DNA from: Streptomyces klenkii
GTDB taxonomy: Bacteria; Actinomycetota; Actinomycetes; Streptomycetales; Streptomycetaceae
DNA: 64,000 bases
Reading direction: 5' to 3'
Assembly (NCBI RefSeq): GCF_003626645.1
Contig: NZ_RBAM01000002.1
Span: 434,001-498,000, forward strand
The first letter of the stretch is position 1, and each line of letters starts with the position of its first letter. Under the pieces are notes generated by a model that did not search any database, was not told where the DNA came from, and was given only the letters and a program-made list of their open reading frames with translations. The position numbers and the translations under genes are program-made. Positions 9,586 through 18,455 of the stretch are shown here, piece after piece.

Positions 9586-9625
9586 CCGATATCTAGTTCA
9601 CCCACCCGGGTGAATTAGGTATCGG
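9586..9625. promoter_or_regulatory. 40-bp imperfect inverted repeat between hbd and the STAS gene
   Basis: Arms 9586-9603 (CCGATATCTAGTTCACCC) and 9608-9625 are complementary at 16 of 18 positions around a 4-base loop ACCC. The arms are unusually AT-rich for this genome, which favours a protein-binding operator or promoter for the STAS gene over a simple terminator. It lies 20 bases after the dehydrogenase stop, so termination is also possible. Confidence 0.5.
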
Positions 9626-9748
9626 TTCGCCCATGAACGGCAACCTTGTCGTGTGAGAGCCAGTCAGTCCTTGAGAACCGCAAGTGCCACAAGAGCCGCA
9701 GGACGACACCGTCATCACGCACCATCGGACATCACTCCGGGAGCGCAC

Positions 9749-10060
9749 ATGCACATCAGGGGCGACCACGCCGAACTGGTCGTCGGCGGACGCCTCGACG
9801 TCCGCAGCGCGGCGGACGCCCGTACGGTCCTGCACTCCGCCCTCGACTCGGGCCGCGGCGACCTCGTGCTCGACCTCACCGAGCTGGATTCGTGGGACGC
9901 CACCGGCCTCGGGGTCATCATGGGCGCCCACCGCCGGGCCGGCCGCACCGGCCGCCGCCTCGTCCTGCGCGGCGTGCCCGACCGGATGCAGCGCCTCCTC
10001 GTCGCCACCCGGCTGCACCGCATTCTGGCCATCGAAGGCGGTATCGGCGCCGCGTCATGA
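9749..10060 (+). CDS. STAS-domain protein (anti-sigma factor antagonist-like)
   Basis: A 103-residue single STAS domain, as in SpoIIAA/BldG anti-anti-sigma factors that bind an anti-sigma kinase. The core strand-helix motif reads LDLTELDSWDATGLGVIMGAHRRA. In classical members the residue after the Asp of D-S-(S/T)-G is the phosphorylated Ser; here it is Ala (D-A-T-G), so normal phospho-control may be missing unless the Thr is used. Start ATG 9749 gives MHIRGDHAELVVGG. No partner kinase or sigma factor is encoded next to it. Confidence 0.85.
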   Translation: MHIRGDHAELVVGGRLDVRSAADARTVLHSALDSGRGDLVLDLTELDSWDATGLGVIMGAHRRAGRTGRRLVLRGVPDRMQRLLVATRLHRILAIEGGIGAAS

Positions 10061-10273
10061 GACTGTGACGTGCCCCGGGCGGTGGGACCCCCGTCGCTTC
10101 GTGGATACTGTGCGCAGGTCTGAGGTTCGGTTTTCCCGCCGCTAAAGGGCCGCATAACAGAGCCCACGGCGGGCACCGATGAAGCGCCGGCCGGCACGCC
10201 CCGGCCGAGGGTTGAAGGAGTGGGGCAGGCCGGGAGGGCAGACGGCACGCCACGCATTTGGGGGGCTTTCACC

Positions 10274-13000
10274 ATGGACCCGACGAACCGACCCGAGGCC
10301 TTCGGCGAGGACGCGCACGAGTCCGCGGACGGACGCGGCCCGGGCTCCCTGCCCGGCGCCGACGCCGGAGCCGCCGCATCCACCGGAGATGCTTCGCAAG
10401 GAGCCCCCGGCCTCGCCCGCGTCGTCCGCCTCGTCGCCGGTGACTACGCCGTCACCGTCAACCCCGTCGACGGCAGCGAGATCGAGCCCTGCCTGCCCGC
10501 CGACGTGCCCCCGCCCCCCGGCCGGCACACCCCCGACGAGCGCGCCGAGCTGCTCCGCGCCGCCGCGCCCCCGCCGCCCGCCCGCCGGGCCGGCCCCGAA
10601 CTGCCCCTGCTGCACCGCCAGGAGGAGCGCGAGCGGCTCACCCGGCTGCTCTCGCGCGGCCGCTCCGTCCGGCTGACCGGCCCCGCCGGCTCCGGCCGCA
10701 GCGCCCTGCTGGACGCCGTCGCCGCCGACTGCGCGGACCTCGCCCCCGACGGCGTCGTCCGCCTCACCGGCTACCACCGCACCGTCACCGACGTCCTGTA
10801 CGACCTGTTCGCCGCCGTCCACCACGCGCCCCAGCACCGCCCCGACCGGCCCGCGCTGCTCGGCTTCGTCCGCGAGATCGGCGCCGTCGTCGTCCTGGAC
10901 GACCTCGAATTCGGCGGCGCCGCCCTGGACGAGCTCCTCGACGCCACCCCCGAGTGCGCCTTCCTCTTCTCCGCCACCCCCGGCATCGCCGCGCCCTCCG
11001 CCGACTCGCACGTCGAGGAGGTCTTCCTCGGCGGCCTCGACCGCACCGCCTGCCTGGAGCTCCTGGAGCTGTGCGTCGACCGGCCCCTCACCGACGAGGA
11101 GGCGGGCTGGGCGGCGGACCTGTGGTTCGAGTCCGAGGGCCTGCCGCTGCGCTTCGTCCAGGCCGGCGCGCTGCTGCGGCTGGGCGCTCCGGGCGGCGAC
11201 GGCCGGCCGGGCGAGGCCCCGGCCGCGGACTCCGCCGCCGACGAGTTCGGCGTCGTCGCCGAGCGGCCCTACATCGCCGCCGCCGAGGCCGAGTCCGGCG
11301 CCGAGACGGGCACGCCGCTGCCCTCCCTCGCCGAGGCCTCCCGCCCGGCCGTCCCGCTCGCCTCCCGGCTCGGCGAGGCCGCCCGCGAGACCCTGCGCTT
11401 CGCCGTCGCTCTCGGCGGCGAGGTCCCGCACCAGGCCCACCTGCCGGCCCTCGCGGGCGACGCCCACGCCGACGTGGCCGTCGGCGAGCTCCTCGCCGGC
11501 GGCCTGATCACCACCGTCGCCGGGCATTACCGCCTCGCCACGGGCGTCGCCGCCCAGCTCACCGACGAGGGCTACGGCAGCGGCGCCGCCGACCGCGCCC
11601 ACGCCGCCGCCCAGCACTACGCCTGGTGGACCGGCCACCCCTCCGTCACCCCCGAGCGGGCCGCCGCCGAGGCCGACGCGATCCTCGCCGCCCTCGCCGC
11701 CCTGGCCGCCGAGGGGAACCCCGGCCACCGCGCCGCCGCCGTCCTCCTCGCCCGCACCGCCGCGCCCGCCTTCGCCGCCGCCCTGCACTGGAGTGCCTGG
11801 GAGCGCGTCCTGCGCTACGGCCAGGAGGCCGCCCGGCGCGCCGGAGAGGTCGGCGAAGAGGCCTACTTCCATCACGAGTTGGGCGTCCTCGCGCTCTGCA
11901 CCGGCAATCTCCAGCGGGCCCGCGCCGAGCTGGAGGCGTCCGTCGGCATGCGCGGGGTCATGGCCGACAAGCGCGGCGCCATAGCGGGCCGCCGGGCGCT
12001 CGCGCTGGTCGCCGACCGCTCCGGTTTCACCCCGGCCGCCCCGGCGGGAAGCCCCGCGGGAGGCCCGTCCGCCGCCGCGCCCCGGCCCGGTGCCGGCCGC
12101 CCCGGCGCCGTGCCGCCCGTGGCGCCGCCGGCCGTGCCCCGGCCCCCCGGCGGGACCGCCGGGCGCACGCCCGCGGGTGAGGAGATCCCGGCCGCCCGCA
12201 GCGAGCAGTCCGCGGTGCCGCCGTCCGTGCCCGCGACGGCGTCCCCGGCGGCGCCCGGCGCCGACCCGGACCAGGTCGCGACCACGGTCATCGCCCGCCT
12301 GGCGGCCGACCGCGAGGCCGGGCGGCGCGGCCCCGGGCGGCAGCCCTGGGCCCGGCAGATGATGATGGGCGGCGCCCGCCGCAACCTCGTCGCGGCCGGT
12401 GCGGGCGCCCTGCTCGCCGCCGTCCTCGGCACGGTCGTCACCCTGGGGATCACCTCCGGCGGCCAGGACGGGAAGTCGCCCGAACGGGTGAAGCCCGGGC
12501 AGTCCGCCTCGCAGCAGGACGGCGACAACGGCCTCACCGCCGACCAGCCGGGCCCGGGCGAGGCGGGGCACGCCCAGGTGCCGGGCAAGCCCGGCAAGCC
12601 GGGCGGTTCGCCCGGTGCGGGCAGCTCCGGCTCCGCCTCGCCGGGCGCCTCCGGCAGCACGTCGCCGAGCGGTGCCCCGAGCGGGAGCGGCGAGCCGTCC
12701 GGCCCGCCGTCCTCGGGCGGCACGTCGCCCAGCCCCTCGCACTCGCCGAGCGGCAAGCCCTCGCACTCGGCGTCGCCGAGCGGCGGTGCCAGCGGCGGCA
12801 GCGGTCAGCCCTCGTCGAAGCCCCCGACGACGCCGCCCACGCCCTCCGCGCCGCCGTCCCAGCCCTCCGGCGGCGGGTCGAACTCCGCGAGCGGCCCCGC
12901 CTCGGGCGGCGGCAGCAGCCAGTCCGCCGCGAGCGGCCCGTCGGGCAGCAAGCCGGCCGACGGCGGCGGCAGCGGAAGCCCCTCCTCTACGGGGGCGTGA
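10274..13000 (+). CDS. STAND/AAA-like NTP-binding protein with one membrane anchor and Ser/Pro/Gly-rich tail
   Basis: A 908-residue protein of unknown function. Residues about 110-330 form a STAND-like P-loop region: a Walker A-like loop GPAGSGRS (136-143) with Arg where Lys is expected, and a Walker B-like VVVLDD (205-210). Helical, partly TPR-like repeats follow to about 580 (EEAYFHHELGVLALCTGNLQRARAELEAS). A Pro/Ala linker leads to one transmembrane helix near 703-724 (LVAAGAGALLAAVLGTVVTLGI), then an approximately 180-residue low-complexity Ser/Pro/Gly tail, probably outside the membrane. Likely a membrane-tethered signalling scaffold; ATP hydrolysis is doubtful. ATG 10274 is used rather than GTG 10220. 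Confidence 0.75.
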   Translation: MDPTNRPEAFGEDAHESADGRGPGSLPGADAGAAASTGDASQGAPGLARVVRLVAGDYAVTVNPVDGSEIEPCLPADVPPPPGRHTPDERAELLRAAAPPPPARRAGPELPLLHRQEERERLTRLLSRGRSVRLTGPAGSGRSALLDAVAADCADLAPDGVVRLTGYHRTVTDVLYDLFAAVHHAPQHRPDRPALLGFVREIGAVVVLDDLEFGGAALDELLDATPECAFLFSATPGIAAPSADSHVEEVFLGGLDRTACLELLELCVDRPLTDEEAGWAADLWFESEGLPLRFVQAGALLRLGAPGGDGRPGEAPAADSAADEFGVVAERPYIAAAEAESGAETGTPLPSLAEASRPAVPLASRLGEAARETLRFAVALGGEVPHQAHLPALAGDAHADVAVGELLAGGLITTVAGHYRLATGVAAQLTDEGYGSGAADRAHAAAQHYAWWTGHPSVTPERAAAEADAILAALAALAAEGNPGHRAAAVLLARTAAPAFAAALHWSAWERVLRYGQEAARRAGEVGEEAYFHHELGVLALCTGNLQRARAELEASVGMRGVMADKRGAIAGRRALALVADRSGFTPAAPAGSPAGGPSAAAPRPGAGRPGAVPPVAPPAVPRPPGGTAGRTPAGEEIPAARSEQSAVPPSVPATASPAAPGADPDQVATTVIARLAADREAGRRGPGRQPWARQMMMGGARRNLVAAGAGALLAAVLGTVVTLGITSGGQDGKSPERVKPGQSASQQDGDNGLTADQPGPGEAGHAQVPGKPGKPGGSPGAGSSGSASPGASGSTSPSGAPSGSGEPSGPPSSGGTSPSPSHSPSGKPSHSASPSGGASGGSGQPSSKPPTTPPTPSAPPSQPSGGGSNSASGPASGGGSSQSAASGPSGSKPADGGGSGSPSSTGA

Positions 13001-13020
13001 GCCCTCTCGCGGAAAACGCG

Positions 13021-13054
13021 AACGCCGGACGGCTGACACAGCCCGTCCGGCGTT
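13021..13054. terminator. Bidirectional terminator between the STAND-like gene and nucS
   Basis: Arms AACGCCGGACGG and CCGTCCGGCGTT flank CTGACACAGC. It lies between converging genes and shares the AACGCCGG core of the palindrome at 2730-2781. Confidence 0.8.
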
Positions 13055-13124
13055 CGGCGTTCGTCCCGCGCGGTGGTCGGAGAATTCGTAGAAATCGGAG
13101 AGGTCGGCGAAGTCCGCGAAGCGG

Positions 13125-13787
13125 TCAGAACAGCCGCAGCTTGTCGTCCTCGATGCCGCGCATCGCGTCGTAGTCCAGGACGACGCAGCCGATGCCGCGG
13201 TCCGTGGCCAGCACGCGGGCCTGCGGCTTGATCTCCTGGGCCGCGAAGACACCGCGCACGGGCGCCAGGTGCGGGTCGCGGTTGAGGAGCTCCAGGTAGC
13301 GTGTGAGCTGCTCCACACCGTCGATCTCGCCACGTCGCTTGATCTCCACGGCGACGGTCGCGCCGTCGGCGTCGCGGCACAGGATGTCCACCGGGCCGAT
13401 GGCCGTGGGGTACTCGCGGCGGATCAGGGTGTAGCCCTCGCCGAGCGTCTCGATGCGGTCCGCGAGGAGCTCCTGGAGGTGCGCTTCCACGCCGTCCTTG
13501 ATGAGGCCGGGGTCCACGCCGAGCTCGTGGGAGGAGTCGTGCAGCACTTCCTCCATCGTGATGATCAGCTTCTCGCCCGCCTTGTTGACCACGGTCCACA
13601 CGCTTCCGTCGCCCTCCTTGAGGGTGCACGGCGGGGACATCCAGTTGAGCGGTTTGTAGGCGCGGTCGTCCGCATGGATCGAGACGCTGCCGTCCGCCTT
13701 GACGAGGATCAGCCGCGGGGCGGAGGGGAGGTGGGCGGTGAGCCGGCCCGCGTAGTCCACGGAGCAACGGGCGATGACGAGACGCAT
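13125..13787 (-). CDS. nucS: Mismatch-specific endonuclease NucS (EndoMS)
   Basis: A 220-residue NucS, the nuclease of the non-canonical actinobacterial/archaeal mismatch repair that makes double-strand cuts at mismatches with the beta clamp. The N-terminal dimerisation/DNA-binding part is [16 protein letters not shown] and [14 protein letters not shown]. The C-terminal RecB-like nuclease fold shows [10 protein letters not shown] and VAVEIKRRG (the D, E-x-K catalytic set) and QLTRYLELL. The C-terminal DDKLRLF resembles the clamp-binding tail. ATG 13787 is preferred; a TTG 9 bases upstream would add three residues. Confidence 0.95.
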   Translation of the reverse strand: MRLVIARCSVDYAGRLTAHLPSAPRLILVKADGSVSIHADDRAYKPLNWMSPPCTLKEGDGSVWTVVNKAGEKLIITMEEVLHDSSHELGVDPGLIKDGVEAHLQELLADRIETLGEGYTLIRREYPTAIGPVDILCRDADGATVAVEIKRRGEIDGVEQLTRYLELLNRDPHLAPVRGVFAAQEIKPQARVLATDRGIGCVVLDYDAMRGIEDDKLRLF

Positions 13788-13996
13788 GGTGGGCAACGCT
13801 ACTCGACTCCTGCCCCCTGACGCGATTCGCCCCTGATGGGCCCCTTCGGCGTTGGCTGGTTGTCGGTGCGTTCTCCTGGTGCGCCCGCAGTGGCCGAATT
13901 ACCGTTGAAGCGGGCGGTCGTCGTACGGGCACGGGGCGTCGTCGTCCGCTCGCCCATCCGTGAGACCCCGCTCGCGGGGTCGCGAGAGGAGAACCC

Positions 13997-14389
13997 ATGT
14001 CGCTCGACGTCTCACCGGCCCTCCTTGAACAGGCCGAGCGAGGCGAGGTCGATGAAGCGGAATTCGTCGACTGCGTCCGGACCTCCCTGCCGTACGCGTG
14101 GGAGATGATCGGCTCCCTGGTGGCCCGGCTCAGGATCGACGGTGGCGAGTTCGCCGACAACCAGACGCCTCCGCCGGACGAGCAGGCCCGCGGCCAGCTG
14201 CTGCGGGCGCTGGCCAGTGATGCCATCCGCGGTGCGCTGGAGCGGCACTTCGGAGTGCGGCTGGCCTTCCAGAACTGCCACCGGGTGGCGGTCTTCCCGC
14301 TCGCCCCGGAGGCGGACGAACGCCTCGCCCGGTTCACGTCGGTCCGGGGCCAGCTGCTGAACCAGTCCCCGGAGCTCCGGGACTGCTGA
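13997..14389 (+). CDS. SCO5389 family protein
   Basis: A 130-residue conserved actinobacterial protein of unknown function, recognised from MSLDVSPALLEQAERGEVDEAEFVDCVRTSLPYAWEMI and its place next to nucS. It is soluble and mostly helical, with no catalytic motif visible; RGQLLRALASDAIRGALERHFGV suggests a helical bundle. The ATG follows GAGAGGAGA. It is divergent from nucS, with about 210 bases between the two starts. Confidence 0.85.
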   Translation: MSLDVSPALLEQAERGEVDEAEFVDCVRTSLPYAWEMIGSLVARLRIDGGEFADNQTPPPDEQARGQLLRALASDAIRGALERHFGVRLAFQNCHRVAVFPLAPEADERLARFTSVRGQLLNQSPELRDC

Positions 14390-14397
14390 GGCGGTCG

Positions 14398-14449
14398 TGC
14401 TGCCGCTCCGCATGCGGGAGGTGTCGAGTGCGGTGCGGGAGCGGCAGCA
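14398..14449. terminator. Terminator between SCO5389-family gene and flavin monooxygenase gene
   Basis: 12-bp perfect arms TGCTGCCGCTCC (14398-14409) and GGAGCGGCAGCA (14438-14449) between converging genes. The loop contains a second small CGCATGCG palindrome. Confidence 0.7.
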
Positions 14450-14499
14450 GCCCCGGGAACGGGAGGCCGGCGGGAGGGCCGGCAGGAGGGCCTACGGGA

Positions 14500-15525
14500 T
14501 CAGGCGAGCAGCGGCAGCACCTCGCTGCCGAGCCTGCGGAGGTTCTCCTCGGTGGCGGCGAGGTCCCCGGAGCCCTCGCTCAGCAGGGCGAAGCGCGTGA
14601 TGCCCGTGCGCTCCGCGGTGGCGGCCAGGCGGTCGGCGCACAGCCGTGGCGGGCCCACGGGATGGAGCTCGCACAGCAGCCGCGTGTACTCCACGGGATC
14701 GCGCATCGGGCGGGCCCGCCCGTCGACCGTCACATGGGCGGAGAGCCCCTGGTGCAGCCAGCCCGGCATGGCCTTCGTCAGCGTCTCCGCGGCCTCCTGG
14801 TGCCGGTCCCCGACCTGCACCACCCCGGCCGAGACGTGACCGGCCGCGGCGACCTCCTCGGGCGAACGCCCCGCCTCCAGCGAGCACTTGCGCCACAGGG
14901 CGACCATCTCCGTCTTCTCCGCGTCCCCGCTGTGCATGCCCAGCAGCATGGGCAGCCCCTGCGCGGCCGCGAGGCGGACGCTGGACGGCGAGGTGCAGGC
15001 CACGACGACGGGCGGGCCGGAACGATCCTCCAGATCGTCGGGGCGGGGGACGACCGGCACTTCGCGGAAGCTGAACCGGGGGCCCTCGGCGCCCACGCGG
15101 GGCTCGCGCAGCCACCGCATCAGCAGGCCCAGGGACTCGGGGAACCCCTCCTCGTACGCCGCCACACCGGAGTTGAAGACCTCCAGGTCCACCCACGGGC
15201 CGCCGCGGCCCACCCCGAGGGTGAACCGGCCCTCGGAGGCGAGGTGCAGCATGGCCGCCTGCTCACCGAGGGCCACCGGATGGACCGTGGGCAGCACGCT
15301 GACGGCGGTGCCCACCCGGATCCGGCGGGTGCGGCCGAGGGCCAGCGCCGCGAGCGTGACCGCCGACGGGCAGACGCCGTACGGCACGAAGTGGTGCTCG
15401 GCGAACCAGACCGCATCCAGCCCCGCCTCTTCGGCGACCACCGCCGTCCGCACCGCCCGGTGCAGGGCCTCGGTGTGCCCCTGGCCCGGGAACTGGGCGG
15501 ACAGGACGAATGCTCCAACGCGCAT
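14500..15525 (-). CDS. LLM-class (luciferase-like) flavin-dependent oxidoreductase
   Basis: A 341-residue bacterial luciferase-fold monooxygenase using reduced FMN or F420. Recognisable blocks: the N-terminal FVLSAQFPGQ strand, AEEAGLDAVWFAEHHF, IRVGTAVSVLPTVHPVALGEQAAML, GRFTLGVGRGGPWVDLEVF, PVVVACTSPSSVRLAAAQGLPMLLG. The substrate cannot be told from sequence. ATG 15525 has AGGAGG about 8 bases upstream. Single gene, minus strand. Confidence 0.88.
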   Translation of the reverse strand: MRVGAFVLSAQFPGQGHTEALHRAVRTAVVAEEAGLDAVWFAEHHFVPYGVCPSAVTLAALALGRTRRIRVGTAVSVLPTVHPVALGEQAAMLHLASEGRFTLGVGRGGPWVDLEVFNSGVAAYEEGFPESLGLLMRWLREPRVGAEGPRFSFREVPVVPRPDDLEDRSGPPVVVACTSPSSVRLAAAQGLPMLLGMHSGDAEKTEMVALWRKCSLEAGRSPEEVAAAGHVSAGVVQVGDRHQEAAETLTKAMPGWLHQGLSAHVTVDGRARPMRDPVEYTRLLCELHPVGPPRLCADRLAATAERTGITRFALLSEGSGDLAATEENLRRLGSEVLPLLA

Positions 15526-15730
15526 CGCTCTTGCTCCTCCTAGCGACCGACGCGGCATCCCCCACCGGAATTAACGGCCGACACGTGCCATGGGCACGGC
15601 TCCGCGTTAAGTTTTCATGATGATCGGGAGAGCGTCCGGTGAGGGGCCGGAGGGACGCCTGCCCGCCGCGGTGACTCTGGCGCGTAACCTGGTCACGGCC
15701 CGTAGCTCCCCAGACCATCCGAGGTGCCCC

Positions 15731-16063
15731 GTGTCTCCGCGCCGAAACCGCCCGCGAGGCGGCGCAGACAAGCAGTCCGACGCTCCCCGCGGAGAGGGCG
15801 GCGACCGCTACGGCCTGGAGCGCACGGAGGACTGGCAGGGGGAGGAGTGGGCGGTCCGCACGATCGGCGGCGGAGCGGCCACGAAGCACTACCGCTGCCC
15901 CGGCTGCGATCAGGAGATCCCGCCGGGCGTACCGCACTTGGTGGCCTGGCCGCAGTACGGGGCCGGCGTCGACGACCGGCGGCACTGGCACAAGTCCTGC
16001 TGGAACGCACGGGACCGCCGGAGCGCGAGGCTCCAGCGGTCCCGTAACGCACCGCGGTATTGA
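15731..16063 (+). CDS. Small zinc-ribbon-like conserved protein
   Basis: A 110-residue basic protein, often labelled ATP/GTP-binding in Streptomyces genomes without clear support. The N-terminal 35 residues are disordered and charged. The core has a likely metal site, YRCPGCDQEIPPGVPHLV with a later HWHKSCW (C-x2-C ... H/C). A perfect hairpin (9-bp arms 16010-16018/16036-16044) lies within the last codons and may serve as terminator. GTG start 15731; the longer frame to 15617 lacks conservation features. Confidence 0.7.
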   Translation: MSPRRNRPRGGADKQSDAPRGEGGDRYGLERTEDWQGEEWAVRTIGGGAATKHYRCPGCDQEIPPGVPHLVAWPQYGAGVDDRRHWHKSCWNARDRRSARLQRSRNAPRY

Positions 16064-16267
16064 GGAGTTGCGGACTCCCGGCCGCTCAGGGTCCGGCACC
16101 GCCGGTCCGCCACGCCGTGGTTGATCTCCCCCGGCTACCGCTGGGAGGTGCCCCCGGGGCGGCGGGAGACCCTGCCCGCCGCAACGGCGAGTTGCCACAG
16201 CGGCGGGAGTCCGGCGGAACGCGAGGTCACCAGGACCGGCACGTCGTCGTGATCCGCCGGAAGGGCA
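16064..16267. other. Intergenic stretch with no gene seen
   Basis: Between converging genes. It contains GGGAGGTGCCCCC (16142-16154), also present at 34440-34452, and purine-rich text resembling a dispersed intergenic repeat (GGCGGGAG repeated at 16160 and 16202). No credible ORF. Confidence 0.5.
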
Positions 16268-17197
16268 TTACGCGTCGCGCTTGAGCAGCGACGCGTACGC
16301 GCCGCCGAGGGCGACCGCCGCGGCGATCGCGATGACCCACAGCGGGTCCCAGCCGCTGAGGCTGGTCGCCGAACTCTCGCCGGAGGCGCCGTAGAAGACC
16401 GACAGCAGCATGGGGATCGAGTACTCGAACAGCGCCTTGCGGACGCTCGACAGGCTCTCCGTGTACATGAACATCGCCACCACGAGCGGCGCCAGCACCA
16501 GGCCCAGCATGACCGTGATCGCACCGGCGGAGTGCCGCAGCAGGGTGCCGACCGCGAGCGAGATGATGCCGAGCAGGCCGACGAACAGGCTCGTGCCGAC
16601 CGTGACCTTGAGCCACTCGCCGCCGGAGGCGGCGAACTCGGCCTGGTCCTCCAGCATCGCGACGTCGAACATCGCCACCAGCGCCGTGGACACCAGGGTG
16701 ATCGCGAACGTGAGGGCGAAGAAGACGATCGCCTTGGCCGTCAGCACCCGGACGCGGTCGGGGCAGGCGGTCAGCGTCGTACGGATCATGCCCGTGCCGT
16801 ACTCGGAGGAGATCGTCAGCACGCCGAGGGTGAGCACGCAGATCATGCCGAGCATCACGCTGAAGAAGCCGCCGGCCAGGGCCGTCGAGCCGGTCATCTT
16901 GCTGCCGCTGGCGTCGACGCCCGCCGCGATGAGCAGGCCGATGCCGACGATGATCGCCACCATGACGCTCAGCGTCCAGATCGTCGAGCGCACCGAGCGG
17001 ATCTTGGTCCACTCGGCCGAGACGGCGTCCATGAGCGTCGCCTTGCGCACCGGGATCGGCGACACGTAGCCGACGGGGCCGGCGGGGCCGCCCGCGGGCG
17101 CGGTGCCGGGCCAGTAGCCGGGGGCGGCGTGCGGCGGGGCCTGCGGGGCGGTCTGCGGAGCCGCCGGGTGGGCCGCCTGGGGCTGGGGGGTGGTCAT
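16268..17197 (-). CDS. ABC-2 type exporter permease (first module)
   Basis: A 309-residue permease. A Pro/Ala-rich cytoplasmic N-terminus (1-50) precedes LMDAVSAEWTKIRSVRSTIWTL, the coupling motif of ABC-2 permeases, and six transmembrane segments. SSEYGTGMIRTTL is the conserved cytoplasmic loop. The ATG overlaps the ATPase stop (ATGA), so the two are coupled. Paralogous to the permease at 19561-20331 (shared EWTKI.SVRST.WTL and EY.TGMIRT.L). Substrate unknown. Confidence 0.88.
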   Translation of the reverse strand: MTTPQPQAAHPAAPQTAPQAPPHAAPGYWPGTAPAGGPAGPVGYVSPIPVRKATLMDAVSAEWTKIRSVRSTIWTLSVMVAIIVGIGLLIAAGVDASGSKMTGSTALAGGFFSVMLGMICVLTLGVLTISSEYGTGMIRTTLTACPDRVRVLTAKAIVFFALTFAITLVSTALVAMFDVAMLEDQAEFAASGGEWLKVTVGTSLFVGLLGIISLAVGTLLRHSAGAITVMLGLVLAPLVVAMFMYTESLSSVRKALFEYSIPMLLSVFYGASGESSATSLSGWDPLWVIAIAAAVALGGAYASLLKRDA

Positions 17198-18378
17198 CGG
17201 GCGTCCTCGCTGTCGCGCTTGGTGAGGTCGGCAGGGGCGGAGGCGGGGGCGGGCGCGGCCGCCGGGGGCTGCGGAGCCGCCTGGGGCGGCCGCGGGGCGG
17301 CGGCCTGCGGCTGCGCGTACGGGTTGGGCTGCTCGCCCGGCAGGACGGGGTACGGGTTGCCGGGGTTGCCTTGCGGCGGGGCCCAGCCCTGCGGGGCGCC
17401 GGCGCCGGGGTGGCCGTAGCCGTGGCCCGGGGGCGGCGGGGCGAGGGCCGCGACCTGGTCGGCCGTCGAGCGGTAGTCGACCGCGCCCTGCGTCATCCGC
17501 ATGTACGCCTCCTCCAGGGAGGCCTGGTGCGGCGAGAGCTCCCACAGCCGGACGTCCGCGCCGTGGGCGAGGTCGCTGATCCGGGGGAGCGGCAGGCCGG
17601 TGACGCGCAGCCCGCCGTCCGGCTCGGCCAGCACCTGGCCGCCGGCCTCGACGAGCGCGGCCGTGAGCTTCTCGCGGCTCTCCGGCTCGGTCTCCGGGGT
17701 GCGCACGCGCGCGAAGTCCGCGGAGTTCGCGGAGATGAAGTCCTTGACGCTCATGTCGGCCATGAGCTGGCCGCGGCCGATCACGATCAGGTGGTCGGCG
17801 GTCAGGGCCATCTCGCTCATCAGGTGCGAGGAGACGAAGACGGTGCGGCCCTCGGCCGCGAGCTGCTTCATCAGATTGCGGACCCAGAGGATGCCCTCGG
17901 GGTCGAGGCCGTTGACCGGCTCGTCGAAGAGCAGCACCTGGGGGTCGCCCAGCAGCGCGGCGGCGATGCCGAGGCGCTGGCCCATGCCCAGCGAGAAGCC
18001 CTTGGAGCGGCGCCTCGCGACGTCCTGGAGGCCGACGACGCCGAGGACCTCGTCCACCCGGCGGGCGGGGATGCCGCCGAGCTGGGCGAGCGAGAGCAGG
18101 TGCATCCGGGCGCTGCGGCCGCCGTGCACGGCCTTCGCGTCCAGGAGGGCGCCGACCTTGCGCGGGGCGTTGGGCAGGTTGCGGAAGGGGTGGCCGTCGA
18201 TGGTCACGTGCCCGGCCGTGGGCTGGTCGAGGCCCAGGATCATGCGCATCGTCGTCGACTTGCCGGATCCGTTCGGACCCAGGAAGCCGGTGACGGCCCC
18301 CGGCCGCACCTGGAACGACAGGTTGTGCACGGCCGTCTTGGCGCCGTAGCGCTTTGTCAGACCGACTGCCTCGATCAT
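17194..18378 (-). CDS. ABC exporter ATPase (first module)
   Basis: A 394-residue ABC-2 ATPase. The nucleotide-binding domain spans 1-230: Walker A GPNGSGKST (34-42), signature SLGMGQ, Walker B LLFDEPVNGLDPEG, switch His SSHLMSEM. A C-terminal regulatory domain (about 230-305) ends in a long Pro/Gln/Ala-rich tail (310-394) absent from simpler homologues. Operon with the overlapping permease. Closely related to the ATPase at 20334-21365, so the two modules probably arose by duplication. Confidence 0.9.
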   Translation of the reverse strand: MIEAVGLTKRYGAKTAVHNLSFQVRPGAVTGFLGPNGSGKSTTMRMILGLDQPTAGHVTIDGHPFRNLPNAPRKVGALLDAKAVHGGRSARMHLLSLAQLGGIPARRVDEVLGVVGLQDVARRRSKGFSLGMGQRLGIAAALLGDPQVLLFDEPVNGLDPEGILWVRNLMKQLAAEGRTVFVSSHLMSEMALTADHLIVIGRGQLMADMSVKDFISANSADFARVRTPETEPESREKLTAALVEAGGQVLAEPDGGLRVTGLPLPRISDLAHGADVRLWELSPHQASLEEAYMRMTQGAVDYRSTADQVAALAPPPPGHGYGHPGAGAPQGWAPPQGNPGNPYPVLPGEQPNPYAQPQAAAPRPPQAAPQPPAAAPAPASAPADLTKRDSEDAR

Positions 18379-18455
18379 GCTCCGCCCCTCACGAGCTCTT
18401 TCGGGCGTAGGGCCCCGTAAGAGTTAGGAGCATAACGAGGAGCTGACGGTTCCCG

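Noticed and set aside
10142..13333. 1063-codon minus-strand frame
   Set aside because: Antisense to the STAND-like gene; Gly/Arg/Ala-only composition and no start context.
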